This document shows positions 36,178-48,845 of a stretch of DNA of 64,000 nt, piece after piece (position 1 is the stretch's first letter; each line of letters opens with the position of its first letter). The notes under the pieces are model-generated. The model worked only from the letters and a program-made list of their open reading frames with translations. It was not told where the DNA came from and ran no database searches. The DNA comes from Rhynchonema sp. JSB1_4 (Eukaryota > Nematoda > Chromadorea > Monhysterida > Xyalidae), in the NCBI GenBank assembly GCA_030248065.1, contig JASAMV010006626.1, positions 1-64,000 of the forward strand, in the 5' to 3' direction. Made by a program: the position numbers and the translations under genes.

Positions 36178-38065
36178 ATACGTGTACAAGGTGAACAAGA
36201 CAGTACTGTCATTCAATTCTTTATACAAGATAGCTTCGGCCTCGATTTATCTTGGATAGCTTGGAGAACAAGTTATTAATGCGCAAACCATGTCAACTGT
36301 AACTTACTCCATTGGCACTTGTGCCACGTCAATAAAAACAACGAAACGTCAAATACAATGAAAACTGCATCAAAATCACTGCGACAACGTGCGTTGAGCC
36401 CGTGGCCGTTTGAAGTCTGTTTGCAGCATTTGCGTGAACGTCTACCTGTTCTGTCTGTTTGTCTGACAACAACCGGCGCAAATGGAGGCTCGGCAATTAA
36501 GGCCATGTCCAGATGCAACGTCTGAAATCAGCGTTGGGCTCGTCGTCTCCGTTCAGGTCTGTGACATCCTGACCCAAACCATCGAATACAACGACTTGTC
36601 CGTTGCCATAGACATTTCCACACTATCTTGGTCCGTCAATGGATCTTCGCGGGTATTCTTCTTTTTCCTCAATTTTCTTAGATACCAACCTGGAGAATTA
36701 ACGCGGGTGGCTAGTTTAAGTTTGCTTTGGATAATATGAATGCACACATAATGAACTTACAGCTTGCACAAACAAAGCAAGCTGTGACCGCTACGAAAAT
36801 CGAGACTCCACCCAAACGTGGCAAGCCCTAAAAGTGTGCTGCACTACGAGCTGGTCAGTTTCTCAGAAAAAAATTGATCCCGTATACGCCGTTACAACTT
36901 TGATAAGTGAAATTCTACAATGGTACCAACGGCCGAAATATAAGGCGAGTGAGAAGGATAACTCAAACTTGATCCAACACCCGGAAAGAACGTGCAATTG
37001 CACAGTGCGTTTATACGTGTACTACATAGTGTGATGCGATCTTTTGTTGTGCGGCCCCTCCCTTGGCCAAAAGCTGGATCCGCCACCGGGTGAGTGGGTA
37101 CGAAAAAGCAACCTCCATGGCCTCAATGTTTCTGCTGTTTTGAATCTTGTGATTTATTGCGAAACACAAATTATAAAGATGAATCCGCGTCGCATGTTCA
37201 TCATCAATAATTTTAACGGATTGAGAGACCGCACAAATCTACAGAAAAGAGTGACTCGTCATAAATACGTAATTTTATTTTCTGACGTTCTCGACGCACA
37301 AAAACAAACATTGCAAATGGTTATAATAACATAAACAAGCTCAGACAATAAAAAGAACGCCAGTGGTACATCTATAGCAAGAGTAATAAAATGTGGATGA
37401 CAGGTCTGCAAACTGCATACAAAAAATACTATGTATGTACGTGTATCTCAATTCAAGAATTCGTGTTTTCACACTTTTGAGGGGAGGGTGACGCATTTTT
37501 TCGGAGACATGTGCATATCTGTGTGCGTTTTTACGCGCACATTAACGTCTGATTCATCGCTCCGTCGTAGTACACTTTTGGTGGCAATGGGACCCTGGTG
37601 TACTACTCGTAACTACTCAGTCGCAAAAAAATATGACTCAGCCTTCTGGACACACGTCTGGGGCGACCATAGCAACCGGCACCAGTCGTCTAAACAACAA
37701 AAATCAAACCGGCTGAACTTTGGTTCCAGCGACCCGCATTACCAAGTCTTAAAGTACTTTATCGTTTTTTTCACATTGAACAGTTCGAATTTCCGGACGC
37801 CGGAAGACCAGACAACTTTGAGATAAGTCAGCGGCTTACTGGACAAGATACTTTACTAATGTTCAAACTATTTTCCGCGAATACAACAACATGAAAGTCA
37901 CCGAATTTTTTTCAGATTAGTTTTTCACATATGCTTGCAGTCGAGCCGGAGTGCTTATATGTATAACAATCGAGTCCCAGCTTCTAGTCCATAGTGACAG
38001 CCTCTCAGTGCTTGCACATCTGTCTTCCATTCCAAAATATACAAAATTGGTCTTGCCACCAAAAC
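36178..38065. other. Intergenic, one doubtful small gene
   Basis: No confident gene. A possible small plus-strand gene would join a short exon ending near 36554 to an exon at about 36771-36830 ending in a basic KRGKP before a stop; support is only an acceptor site and an open frame. The rest is AT-rich with no recognised features. Confidence 0.3.
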
Positions 38066-41000
38066 ATGGTTACTGCTTGCTCAAATGCTGTTGCTGCTTC
38101 TCGCCATTCTATTGTGGTGAGTTCAGAGCTCATTATCGCACACACAGTGCAACTTTGGATTTTATTGCAAGACATTTTCGACTCTGAATGACGAATAAGC
38201 TCATACACCGCTCGCACCCAAATTGACTTTCAGCTTGACACAAATAATAATAAACAATTACGGCAGTGTCGCTTTCAGCTTCCCCTAGTCGCTCTTGTGC
38301 TAGTCATCTGCTGTAGTCCATCGCTTGCCGCCGACTTACAAAAGCTCACCAAAACCTGCCAACCGATCGATAAACTCTGGATCAATCGAGCCGGTTTGAC
38401 GCCACACCCAAGCTACGAAGCCGACACCGCAGGAAACGCCAAACACGGGGCCGAACTGCAGGTGGTGTGTCTGCCAGAGAACGATGAGAGCGAAGATAGG
38501 AAGTACCTGATCACGTGTACCAAGTACGGATGGCGATACGATGGACTGCAGGTGTGCCACATACGAGATATCAGAATAGTTTTGGACCTCGGCCGTTTCG
38601 AAGCCCACATGTTGGACAGATAGCGCACAAGACCAAAAAACAAAAAACCATTCACGCAGCACTTTAACCATTTGCATGATTCCACAAAACATCATTGAAA
38701 AAACAGCAGAACCCGTTGCTGCGGGCCTGAGACAACTACAAGCTGCATTCTTTGATCTTGAACCTCACATTGTCCCTCACATGTTGCAGATTCAGGAAAA
38801 AAAACTAACAAACAAAAACACAGATATGCAGAAAATCTTACGCTTAGTTTGTGTTTAGGTCGAGAACGACTTCTGCACGATACAGTACCAATCTGAAGAA
38901 GGTGCCAGGTCATACGATCACAAACGTTGCATATTTGGGTTGGTTGACTGCGGTCTGCAAACAGCGCTGCCCTTGATTGGAGTGCCGGACTTTGGGTTTA
39001 TCTACCATCATGTCACCGGCATCAGCAGGGAATTGACGAACAAACCGGTGTCACAGGTAAAATCTGTACAGCATAATTATGTTGATGCGGAGTCAAAGGT
39101 TTGTAATTTGAGATAGTATGTCTGAAGGTGCTCTACGAGGCCGCAGTGAAATTCGTGGACGAGATTTGGCCGGACGACGGTGAGGGAGAGAAGAGATCGT
39201 TCTGGGGAAAAGTATGGACGGGAATCAAACGTGTGCCTGGAAAGGTGGGCAAAAAGTTTTTTCTCAAAGTTTCCTTCAGGTTCCTTTTCCACGTGTTAAA
39301 CCTGCATTTAAGGTCAAGGACGGCGCCGTGAAGGCTTGGCATTGGACCAAGAATAACATCAGCTTCATAATACAGAAAATCAAGGATTATTTTGCTGGCA
39401 AATACTACGGATACAAGACCATAGAAGATGCACAGAACATCAACACCGGATGGAAGAAATACGGCACCGACTCGGAGAAAATTCTGGAAGACGCACCTGA
39501 TATCAGTGATGGTATGAGTGCACCTGAATAAGTTCAAAATGATTTTGGGAGCACGTTCCTTGATACGTTTCACGCTCACCCATACGATCATCATATGATC
39601 CATGTGCAACAAAGTACGTCCTGAAACCTTGAGCACACAATCTCACCATCTATGTGTACACAAACAGGTCTGGAGCTGATCGCTCGTCTCGGTCTGGCGG
39701 CATACCAAGCGTTCCAAGGCAACTTCGAGCAAAGCATGCGCATCCTATTCGATGACGGTGTGTCCACTCAGGAGGCGATCGCGACTTTGGCTGAGAAAAT
39801 GTTGAACATCGAGACCCAGCTGGACGCATACATCGGCGTTGGTGGTGCACTGTTTGGATGTCCGTTCCGATCCATTTGTGGATGCATCGAGGTATACGTT
39901 CGGGACTGACTAAAACAATTTCATCTCTAAATTTGCGAAAAGAACTGTATGACTTTACATTCAATGCACCGCTTTGCAGGTGTACAGTGGCAGCAGTTGC
40001 CGCGATCTTGGAGTCGATGGGCTGGCCGAAGTGAAAAAATTTGTGGGTCTGGATCGCAAGAAACGCGACGTGTTGCTGTACCCGTCGGCCAAATTGGATT
40101 CGAATGAGATCGGGGCGCTGGCCGATGCAGTACAGACAGAGGTGGGGGTCGGGCCATTCTTGTTCAAGCTGCCCGACGAGCGAGTTACTAATGATGCACA
40201 CATTGCGTGTGTGTTTGTCACCACAATGCCTACCCAACAAACTAATAATCTACGAACACTTTGACATCAACAAAACACGATCCACAAAAACATTGCAGGT
40301 CGTCCACCAGCTGGCCAACAACACCCATTTCCGTCTTCTGGTCAACAAATCTCTGCCAATTTTCCTGGATTGTGTCAAAGAAGGCGCTCAATCCAACTGG
40401 CATCCGGATGCCGGTCGTCAGATGGTCAAACAATGTCTCACTGAGCGATTCCAACGTGGTCAGCGTTGTTCAGTTTAGATTGCGGTCAGTTGTCTGATCG
40501 TCAAAAAGTGGAACATCAGCCACTTGCAGGTGTCGGCATGGAAGACGCCAGATTCAAACGTCTATCAGAGGAAGGTCACAAGTCAAACTCTGGTGCTGCG
40601 CTGGACACATTTGCAAAAGATGTGACTCAACTTGACAATCAGGCACGAAAACTGGATCTCAACTCAGCTCGTCGCGCACAGGTGGCCTACCATCAGACAC
40701 TGCGACGCATCACGAGTCCGATCGATTTCCAAGTGGTCGAAATGCCAACCAACAATAAGAACAGTGAGTTGTGAGCACTTGATTTTGCATTCAGTTCTAA
40801 ACCATGGGTATGACATTCTCATACTTTTGAGTTTATAATTTCAGAAAACGTGCACCTTCTGAGCGTGGTGCCCCTGTTCGATGCCAAACTCTACACGGCC
40901 GATCACAATCGCCGTCAGATCGGTGTGTTGACCGATCCGCATCCGGATTGCAAGATTCTGCGAGTTTTCAGTGATGGAAACAAGGCGAATTTCAAGTTGA

Positions 41001-41085
41001 CAAGGGACAAACAGGAAAAGTTGATTCAGATCACCGATAGAATGGACACGAACCGCGCCTACGTGATTGTCTATGATTGCGCTTG
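38066..41085 (+). CDS. Large secreted protein of unknown family
   Basis: Nine or ten exons chain with matching phases: 38066-38116 (tentative start), 38279-38551, about 38859-39057, about 39129-39243, about 39313-39510, about 39669-39891, about 39980-40195, about 40300-40455, about 40529-40763 and about 40845-41085. The first two give a signal peptide (LVALVLVICC...LAA). The mature protein, roughly 580 residues, has paired cysteines in the first third, an amphipathic Lys/Trp-rich middle (AVKAWHWTKNN, FAGKYYGYK), an alpha-helical part (LELIARLGLAAYQAF), a Cys-rich GCPFRSICGCIE, and a C-terminus ending VYDCA. No TM segment or known catalytic motif is seen. Coding bias, phase agreement and length make it a real gene; its function is unknown. 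Confidence 0.7.
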
Positions 41086-41845
41086 AAGTTCGTGAGATAT
41101 TTGTCAAATTCATTTCGATTAACAATGAGTTTTTCTAAGTTCGTAATCATCTAAAATCTCGAAAGAAATGTTTCGCACAATTTTCTGCTAATTATCACGC
41201 GTAGGTATGTAATAAGTATATTTACTTCCGAAGCAACGCTGTGTGCGGTTTTGTACAGTGTTGTTTCAGTCTTTTTTATTGTTTCATGTACACACGTACA
41301 GTATGCAATTGTATTTCTGTTTGTGTCTTGCAGTTTTTCCAGATTTTCAATTGATCAGAGCCCCTTGTTTGTTCGCAAAGCGTGTACCTAACCTATACAT
41401 TAAGTATGTAAAAACCGGTGTTACATGTTGTCATTTGTGATTTTGCAGCAAGTTTTCATGTTCATTTATGCTAACTTTTATTCGATTTGTTGTTTTGTCG
41501 CTTTGTGCAATGTGTTTTTGCTATTGTACTTCACGTAAACAAACTCTGTTTTACCTTCGTCTATTGAGATTTCGGTGGGATCGCGGCTTCACTGATCTGA
41601 GTGTTGAGTCTTAAACGTTGCACATCTTTGCATATCAATTTATTACCTCAAACTTAGCACAACAAAACACATAAAATACTATAAAAGGCTACGTGTACAT
41701 AGTTTACGTATATGTTTTGAAAACGTATTTTCGAAACGCACGCATAATATTGCATTGTTGTACGATAGAGTTTAAGGTGCTTTGAGAGCACGCCCATTGC
41801 GCAAGACCAAGGCCTCAAGCCAATCCAGTCATTGCAATGTTGTCT
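41086..41845. other. Convergent intergenic region
   Basis: This lies between the stops of the secreted-protein gene (+) and the GPCR (-). It is AT-rich with T-tracts typical of 3' regions. Nothing coding is recognised. Confidence 0.4.
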
Positions 41846-44800
41846 TCACAACTGAACACTCGAATCCTGTTTCTTGAATATGTGACTGTGAATTTGACGC
41901 AGCTTCGGGTCAACAATCGTGTGAACCATCGTAGATTGGACCTGACAAAATTACTGGTCATTATAGTTGTGTGTGTGCGCTTTTTTTGAAACACCAAGAT
42001 ATGTACATGTTTGTTACACACAACATGAACATCAGACAGATGTGCTGTTATCATGCCCATCATCAATGCAGCAAGTGAACATTGTTCGCACCTGAACCAT
42101 CAACGACGCCAATCGTGGTTTGTCATAGAGGATCACCTGCTCCTGGTCAGGCAACGGAAAATGGTCGCCCAACTGACTGATGGTGCTGAATGCGCCGCCC
42201 GTGCCGCCAGATCGCGTGCCACCTGACACCGTACCTGTAAGATGTACAACGTAGTGAAAGTTGCAGAATTTGTGGGCATACTTTTGCCACTGCATAAATG
42301 TAACAGCAGCCAGTTTTGCCCATTTCGGCCTGTTTTCACAAACGGTGCCGGGTATCGTCACTGCGAGCACCTCTGGCCAATTGACATACACAGAACACGA
42401 CGAGCAGTGGCGTAGCTTAACACTGGCGTAAAGCATCACTTGCTGCGCGTACAAAAGTGCATGCCAGTGAGAGAGGGTAACTGGCTGTACAACCACAGTT
42501 AGCCACACGCTTCCATGACAGTTACAAACATGTGACAGCAGCGAACTTTTATCACTTTTACGGTTAAGCACGTAGAACTGCCAGTATCGTACCCGAATTT
42601 GTGTTTGTGTTGCTGCCGGCAGCACTGAAACTGCGTCGTCGCACCGCCTGCTTCAGTCGGCTGCTGGCCCGACTGACTACAGGGTCGTTCTGCAGTTCCT
42701 CCAAATGCTTTGAGTTGCGACGAGTAGCAACCTGAATGATCAGGACACTCACAATTCTTCACCGATTCGGTGAATGTTTCGTGTTGGTCAATCCAATGCG
42801 TACCTGGATATCCTTAAGTGTCATGTGTCTGAAATGTCGCTGCATCAACGGCCACACCATCCACAAATACAACCAATTGAGTGAGAATTGACAAATATAG
42901 AGCACATAGGCGATGTCGGTGCCGATCGTGTAGATGAGCAGCGTCCACGGGTTGGAGATTTTGAGATGAACGAACGAAAGCACCTGAATGAATGCGAATG
43001 GCGCGGCGAACAGCAGATCGAGCCTGAATTGGCAGGGACATGTGCTTGATAATTCAGGGAATACGTCGATGGGCTTATGGCAGCCTGACATACCAAGTCA
43101 ATTGCAGGAAACGGTTGAGCAAATTGCAGGATCGACGCAGACGACGGAGTCTTTTACGACGAACTTCGGGTGCCAAGAACATGGTACGACGCAGCGAGCT
43201 CGTGTCACCGGTCGTCATCCTGCAGAGGAATGTGAGATGTTGTTTGCAGTGCACGAACAACAGACACAACTTTGCATGTTATTATTGTGGTGTGATTCAA
43301 TCTGTGGCAGCCAAAATTTTGCGGAACGGCTTCGTCCGTGTGAACATGCGCGCCTGATAATCACAAAGCTGCGGTGCTCCCTCCCCCGGACGTACTCTCT
43401 GAAAGTGCCGTGACTTGCGTGCGACACGGCAGAGGCAATTGTGTCGGCAGCTGATCTGTACGAACGAAAGGACAATGACGACGATTTGTCGCTGCTGTGT
43501 TGTGCACTGCCACTTGGGCCAGCACACCCGCCACCCGCTCGCATCGCTGCTGTCACACTGCGATGTTTCAGTACTGGTGCTGGACCGGTCTCGAGGGCTT
43601 GTTGTGACTGGAAGAACAGTGGAAAGGACTGTTTGGTTGTTTGTCGTTCAATAACATTATAGGGCCTGATAAAGCTGGAGTTGTACATACTTGTCCATTT
43701 CGGGCTTGTTGGAATCATAATTTATCATAGCATTTGAGCACTAATTTCGCCAGCGTGAAAGTTGTTGCCCTCATCAAATGAACAACTGTCACGCTGGCCG
43801 AGATTTGTGGTCCAATGCTATCACAAAATATAACTAGACGGGACCCGTGCCTACGGCCCGGCTACAGCGCCTCCCACCCCCGAAGACCCATTCGCATACC
43901 CAAAGCTACCCGTGAAAATTGACCCGTCCGCACCTCCGGGGGAGGGGGCCACAGACACACACACATACAGTTCCGGGTGCAATTCTAGGCTAAAAGTTGA
44001 AGTCGCGTGCACGACTTCCTAGTGCTAAAACATAGGGAGCGCACGCCAGCGCACGCGCAAAACTTCGCGTGCACGCGAAGTTACTTCGACTTTTGCCTAT
44101 ACTTTGCACTGTTTCGCACGCGCGTGCACGCGACTTCAACTTTCAGCCTAGAATTGCACCCGGTACTGTACTGTACATACATACGTCTTCCTGTTTTAGC
44201 AGTATACAGTGTCTACACACAACCCCAAAATGGACAAGTATATGTATACGTAACTCCACCTTAACAAAAATGGGCTATAGGCTGTCAATGTCATCGATCT
44301 GGTGTTATGGATGTAACGTGCCGGCTGTCGAACGTACCAGAATGGCTATTTGTGATTGTTGCCGCTGTTTGGTGAGTGTGTCCAGAGTTGCCGTCGCTAG
44401 CACCGGTAGGAAAAAGTCCCAACTCATGTTCAGCGCTCTGAACCAGTCGACCCCGATCTTATTGGCATTGATCATGCATTCATCTGGACAATTCAATCGT
44501 AATTTTGATGCTTTTACGTTGACAGGACTATGGAAAAATCTACAAAAACTGACCAGTAGCTTCATTGTATTGCACATAGAAGAACATCCAACATTCCAGA
44601 ACACAACAAACGACCAGCAGACCGAATAATGATCGACAATCACACGCTTTGCAAGCTGAAAATAGACGATGAGCTTATGGATCGAAAGATAGTGAAAGTC
44701 AGTTGAAACTAACGCGACGGTGAAGGTGTTCGAAGACCGCGAGAACGCGATCCGGGTTGACTGTGGTGGAATGTGTCGATGTAACGCGATGACGAGAGAA

Positions 44801-45721
44801 TTATGAAACACCAGACACTGAAAGGAACGATAATATGAGAGTGAGTGTTTGTGTGTGAAGCGGTCCGCCAAACGATCGTCATGATAATAAGGTTGACAAG
44901 ATTGCACATGCAGTATGTGGGTGTGGGGATTTCTAGACTTCTGTGGCACTGAACCTGATGTAAATGTAGGTGAGGGGCGTACAACCTGGTTTACTTTTGA
45001 CGGTGATATCAAAAAGAGCACACACCTGAATCCCCGTAACATGAACATGACGAACACCGAGCTTCGACAGTACACCTCCTTGGCGATGTTGGGTATGTCG
45101 GTCCGTCGTGTCAACGTGATCGCTACAGTCATGCCCGATATAAGCAGCACCAGCTGAATTAGGTCCGCGGCGCACATGGCAAACATCGTAGCGATGCCTG
45201 AATCAGGGAGGGTTCGTCTATTATTGTTATACATACACATCCTGATCCCCGATGTAGATGATAACAAAGAGTGATGACTTCTGCTACACAATGGCTATCT
45301 TCAGCAGAAATAAATGCCCTCAGGTCCATAAATGGATGCAGCCCTTTCTGTAATCCGCTAAAATAGTGAGAAACAGTTCGAAGTTCGAACAACGTATAAA
45401 AACCAATGAAGACCGGCCAATGTGAACTTCACCTGAATTTGAATGTCCTGTGGTCAACTGATGCAGTCTGACAAGAGTGTACCCATTGGAAAGTATGCCA
45501 AACGTACAAATCGATAGCACAACATATTCGGTGCTCAGTTTCATGTAATCGATGTAGTCCCCGACCCATCGGAACTCTTCAGTGACGTTTAAAACGAACT
45601 CGTTAGTAAAATTAGGGTTGTTGAGCATCATGGCATCTTGGTCATTGGTCTTGGACGCCGCCACGAACATTGTGACGAGTTCGCTAGCATTAGGATATCT
45701 GAGAGGCCAAGGCCAGGGCAT
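41846..45721 (-). CDS. Rhodopsin-like GPCR, orphan
   Basis: Minus-strand exons with matching phases where tested: 45721-45433 (N-terminus with Asn-x-Ser/Thr sites and TM1, LSTEYVVLSICTFGILSNGY), 45197-45026 (TM2-TM3 with the conserved cysteine before TM3), 44817-44714 (end of TM3, ALHRHI in the DRY position, TM4 start), 44527-44338 (second extracellular loop with LNCPDEC, TM5, Gln-rich loop), about 43625-43330 (long Ser-rich third loop), about 43219-43106 (basic end of loop 3, start of TM6), about 43023-42803 (TM6-TM7, with NWLYLW in the NPxxY region), about 42727-42595 and about 42237-42092 (cytoplasmic tail), and 41949-41846 (tail end and stop). The DRY arginine is kept as HRH. The ligand is unknown. 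The large third loop and Ser/Thr-rich tail suggest regulation by phosphorylation. Confidence 0.7.
43840..44207. mobile_element. Composite repeat: half-copy of the 48.8 kb element with a nested foldback
   Basis: The stretch 43840-43970 (GGGACCCGTGCCTACGGCCC ... CCGTGAAAATTGACCCGTCC) matches the right half of the element at 48846-49372. The right end carries the same GTCTTCCTGTTTTAG terminus. Between them sits a 189-bp inverted repeat (43974-44162) with arms GGGTGCAATTCTAGGCT and AGCCTAGAATTGCACCC. The whole lies within an intron of the minus-strand GPCR gene. Confidence 0.7.
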
Positions 45722-46434
45722 GGTTTCGGTGACTATAATGTTAGACCGCTAGTTGAAGGGGATGGGATGCACGATTGAAACGGGACCGAGAATTATAGGA
45801 CGACAACCACAATGACGTACGGCTTCATTTTTGTTCCCTCGGTAACCGCGTACCGGATTTAGAAAATGAGGACAAGCGGATTTCAGAAGGCTTTAATTAG
45901 CCCAAGCAAGTGGTGCTGCTTCAATTTGCATAATGTATAGTGTTTCCTTTTTATGCAAGTCAAAGGAAACAAGCTACCCCACGTTATAACTCAACTCCAG
46001 TTTGTGGTCGAGATTTCAGAAACCAATGAAAGAGATTAAGAATGTGTCCTTGTTAATCCAAGCACGACACTCAGCAGCAAACATGGTGAAATGTTTCATT
46101 GACATGCTGGCAGAGCACACGTGCAAAGCTCACAGCGAGCATGTGAAACATTGTTGTTGTTAGATTCCACAGGCAAACTTTGACACGTTTTTGCCAGCTG
46201 CCTGATTGAATCGAAATTGTAATCTCGACCTCAACTAGAAGTTCAGTTATAACACGGGCCCGCGCGTTTCCTTGGACCAAGAAAAACAGGAAACACTATA
46301 TGTATGTATACTCGCGAGACCAAGGCTTATGTACAGCTTTTAGCCTGGCATGATTCGGTTACGTATTGCTTTCGTGTTGCAAATGTGCTGAAAGCTGACA
46401 GCCACAAAACCCGCTGAATTCTTACTGAGTAGGT
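45722..46434. other. Upstream region of the GPCR gene, nothing recognised
   Basis: This lies 5' of the minus-strand GPCR and should hold its promoter. No coding frame or clear element is seen before the repeat at 46435. Confidence 0.35.
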
Positions 46435-47314
46435 TAGGGCGCGCCCATGTAGGCCAGGGCCAGGGCCGGGGCCGGGGCCGGGGCCATGAAAAATAATCTA
46501 TGTCCGAGGCCCTGGCCCCGGCTCCGGCCCTGGCCTACATGGGCGCACCGACAGGGCCGGCGCCGGGGCCGGGGCCGGTGCGAAATATTTTTCTGGATAG
46601 GCGACGTCAGAACTACAGGGTTGTCAATAATCCAACATTGGTTTCGTATACATATGCAGCTGTGCGTGTGTGTTCGTGTTGGGTGTGCTGTTGCCTGATG
46701 TATCAAGGGCACGGTCAGTTTGGGGTTTTATTTAGGTTTATGCATACATATGTATTTGCTCAAGCAAATTAATATAAGGCGCATTATTTCTTAAAAATAC
46801 TGGCTGATGAAAAGTCACCAGATGACATAAATTGTTTGAGCAACCACAGTAAACGACATGGCTGCGCGATATTCGAGTAACCTATAATTCAACCAATCAG
46901 CGAAAAGCGCACGTCGTGTACGTGCACATTCAAAAGCGGACTATATGTGTATAATTGCAGGTAGAAGTTCAGTGTTTTTTTGTCAACAATATTTCAAACT
47001 GCAGCCCGAATTTGCAATTTGCAAATTTGTATAATCTAAAGAAAAACACAAGACAGCGGTGCCCTTGATAAATCAGGCAATAGCGCACCCAACGCGAACA
47101 CGCACGCACAGCTGCATACACGAAACCAATGTTGGATTATTGACAACACTGTAGTTGAAACGTCGCCTATCCAGAAAAATGTTTCGCACCGGCCCCGGCC
47201 CCGGCCCTGTCGGTGCGCCCATGTAGGCCTGGGCCGGGGCCGGGGCCAGGGCCTCGGACATAGATTATTTTTCATGGCCCCGGCCCTGGCCCTGGCCTAC
47301 ATGGGCGCGCCCTA
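46435..47314. mobile_element. GC-rich foldback element (880 bp)
   Basis: The ends TAGGGCGCGCCCATGTAGGCC and GGCCTACATGGGCGCGCCCTA are exact reverse complements. The similarity continues for about 275 bp on each side, through GGGGCC repeats and a unique segment with TCAATAATCCAACATTGGTTTCGTATAC. The spacer is about 320 bp and AT-rich. The TA at each end fits a TA target site. There is no transposase; ORFs in the arms are GGGGCC-repeat translations and not genes. Confidence 0.85.
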
Positions 47315-48845
47315 TAGCCTCATTACTTACCTATACATAAGTCTGTCAAGACGAAACGGAAACAAGGTGACACACAAACAGGACTGCTGTGAATGGTCTG
47401 AATGGATAGGTAGCTTTACCTTGGTGCCTGAGGTTGTTGATTTTTCAATTAGGTATATCTTGCACATTTTCAAGTCGTGACTCGTGGTGACTCATGCTTT
47501 AGAACGATACGCAAGCATGGATCATTATATACCTAAATGAAAACAAGGATATAGCAGCGACCAAGTTATACATATAACAAGATAGGAAGTAATCGTACGA
47601 GAGCACAGATTTCTCGCGTGGTCAATCACAACCATTACGGCACAACACACCAAACTTTGGACATTATGTATTGTGCCGTAATGAATGGTCGTGATTGACC
47701 ACGCGAGAAATCCGAAACATTCATCCGAAAACCATTGACAGTGTGATGACATTTGCATATGCATTATTTGGAGTTTTTCAATGGAGAAGACTGAGATGGG
47801 TACTAAACGTGCTAACCATTGAGTTTTAGCACGTAGTTTACAAGAGTGTACCCACTGCTTTAGGGTTGATGTCATTTGAGCATACAAGAATCGCCCAAAA
47901 TGCTGAGATATGGTGCGTAATTACAACGTCATAAAGATGTGAATCCATCGGACATGCATTAAGATACATAAATGCACCTGACGACAAAAAGTACACAAGA
48001 AAATGATTTTCTAATTAGAAAACTGAACGAGCCACCACGTTATGTAATCTGCCCCCACTACTAGGGTGAACAACGAGTGTAATGTGAGCCAAAAATAACG
48101 GCTGTTTTACGTCACGGAGAGTTTGCGCTTCAATAGCACATCTGATGATGCTCAATATTGACTGCACAATTTTCATTCATGACTTCGGGCATGTACCAAT
48201 TACGAAGTACACGATGCACAGTGCAACGTCACTCGTCTGGTGTACCTATGCGTAGGACCACAGTCCGTTTTCTTCCACTGCTATGACCACAAATCAGAAA
48301 CAAGGCAACTGGCGCAGGCGGCTGACGTCAAATCTTGATGATCGGATAATGTACAAGTCGGCAGCGGCCAAGCAAAACTTCAGTGAATAAGTGCACGAGA
48401 GCTAGTAGAAACAATGAACCAGGCGTCAAGGCGCCACCAACCTATGTAATGATGAACTAATTAGACAGCGGTGCTGGGGGAAACAAGATGACCATTCAAC
48501 CGAAAGGGATTAGTTAACGCTAACTGGGTCCTTATGAATGAAAGAAAAGTTCATGATGTAACCAACAAAGATGCTTATTTACACATACGAGACTTCACGG
48601 AGCGAAAACGTGATTTAATAAACTTATGGGGTCCTCTGGCAAGAAAACTTGCAGATCACAACAAACATGAACAAAAGATGAAATATTGTTGATTCAAACA
48701 TATGGCGTGAGTCAACGCGTGCTGATCATATTAGGCACGTGATGACACACATAAATAACGAAACTTGTAAATAAAGTTGCACGCGGGCCCCACACATCAG
48801 CATACGGCTATTCCACAGGAAAGTTACACAAATTGATCTGAACAT
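47315..48845. other. Non-coding, contains small hairpins
   Basis: This includes the inverted repeat at 47609-47712 and a second short hairpin near 47800-47840 (ACTAAACGTGCTAA paired with TTTTAGCACGTAGTTT). No gene is recognised. Confidence 0.45.
47609..47712. mobile_element. Short inverted repeat (104 bp)
   Basis: The arms GATTTCTCGCGTGGTCAATC plus ACAACCATTACGGCACAA pair with TTGTGCCGTAATGAATGGT plus GATTGACCACGCGAGAAATC, leaving a loop of about 25 bp. This is either a tiny foldback MITE or a structured RNA hairpin. The high arm identity suggests it is recent. Confidence 0.7.

Noticed and set aside
42759..43091. EXPERA (TMEM97/EBP)-like membrane protein
   Set aside because: Two helices looked like an EXPERA domain at first, but order, phase and the following basic tail fit TM6-TM7 of the surrounding GPCR gene better.
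44305..45291. 328-codon minus-strand open frame read as one protein
   Set aside because: It runs through several real GPCR exons and the introns between them. Splice sites with matching phases and TM segments support the exon model instead.
46486..46772. Open frames rich in Pro/Ala/Arg in the GC-rich repeat
   Set aside because: These are translations of GGGGCC runs and recur mirrored in the other arm of the foldback element.
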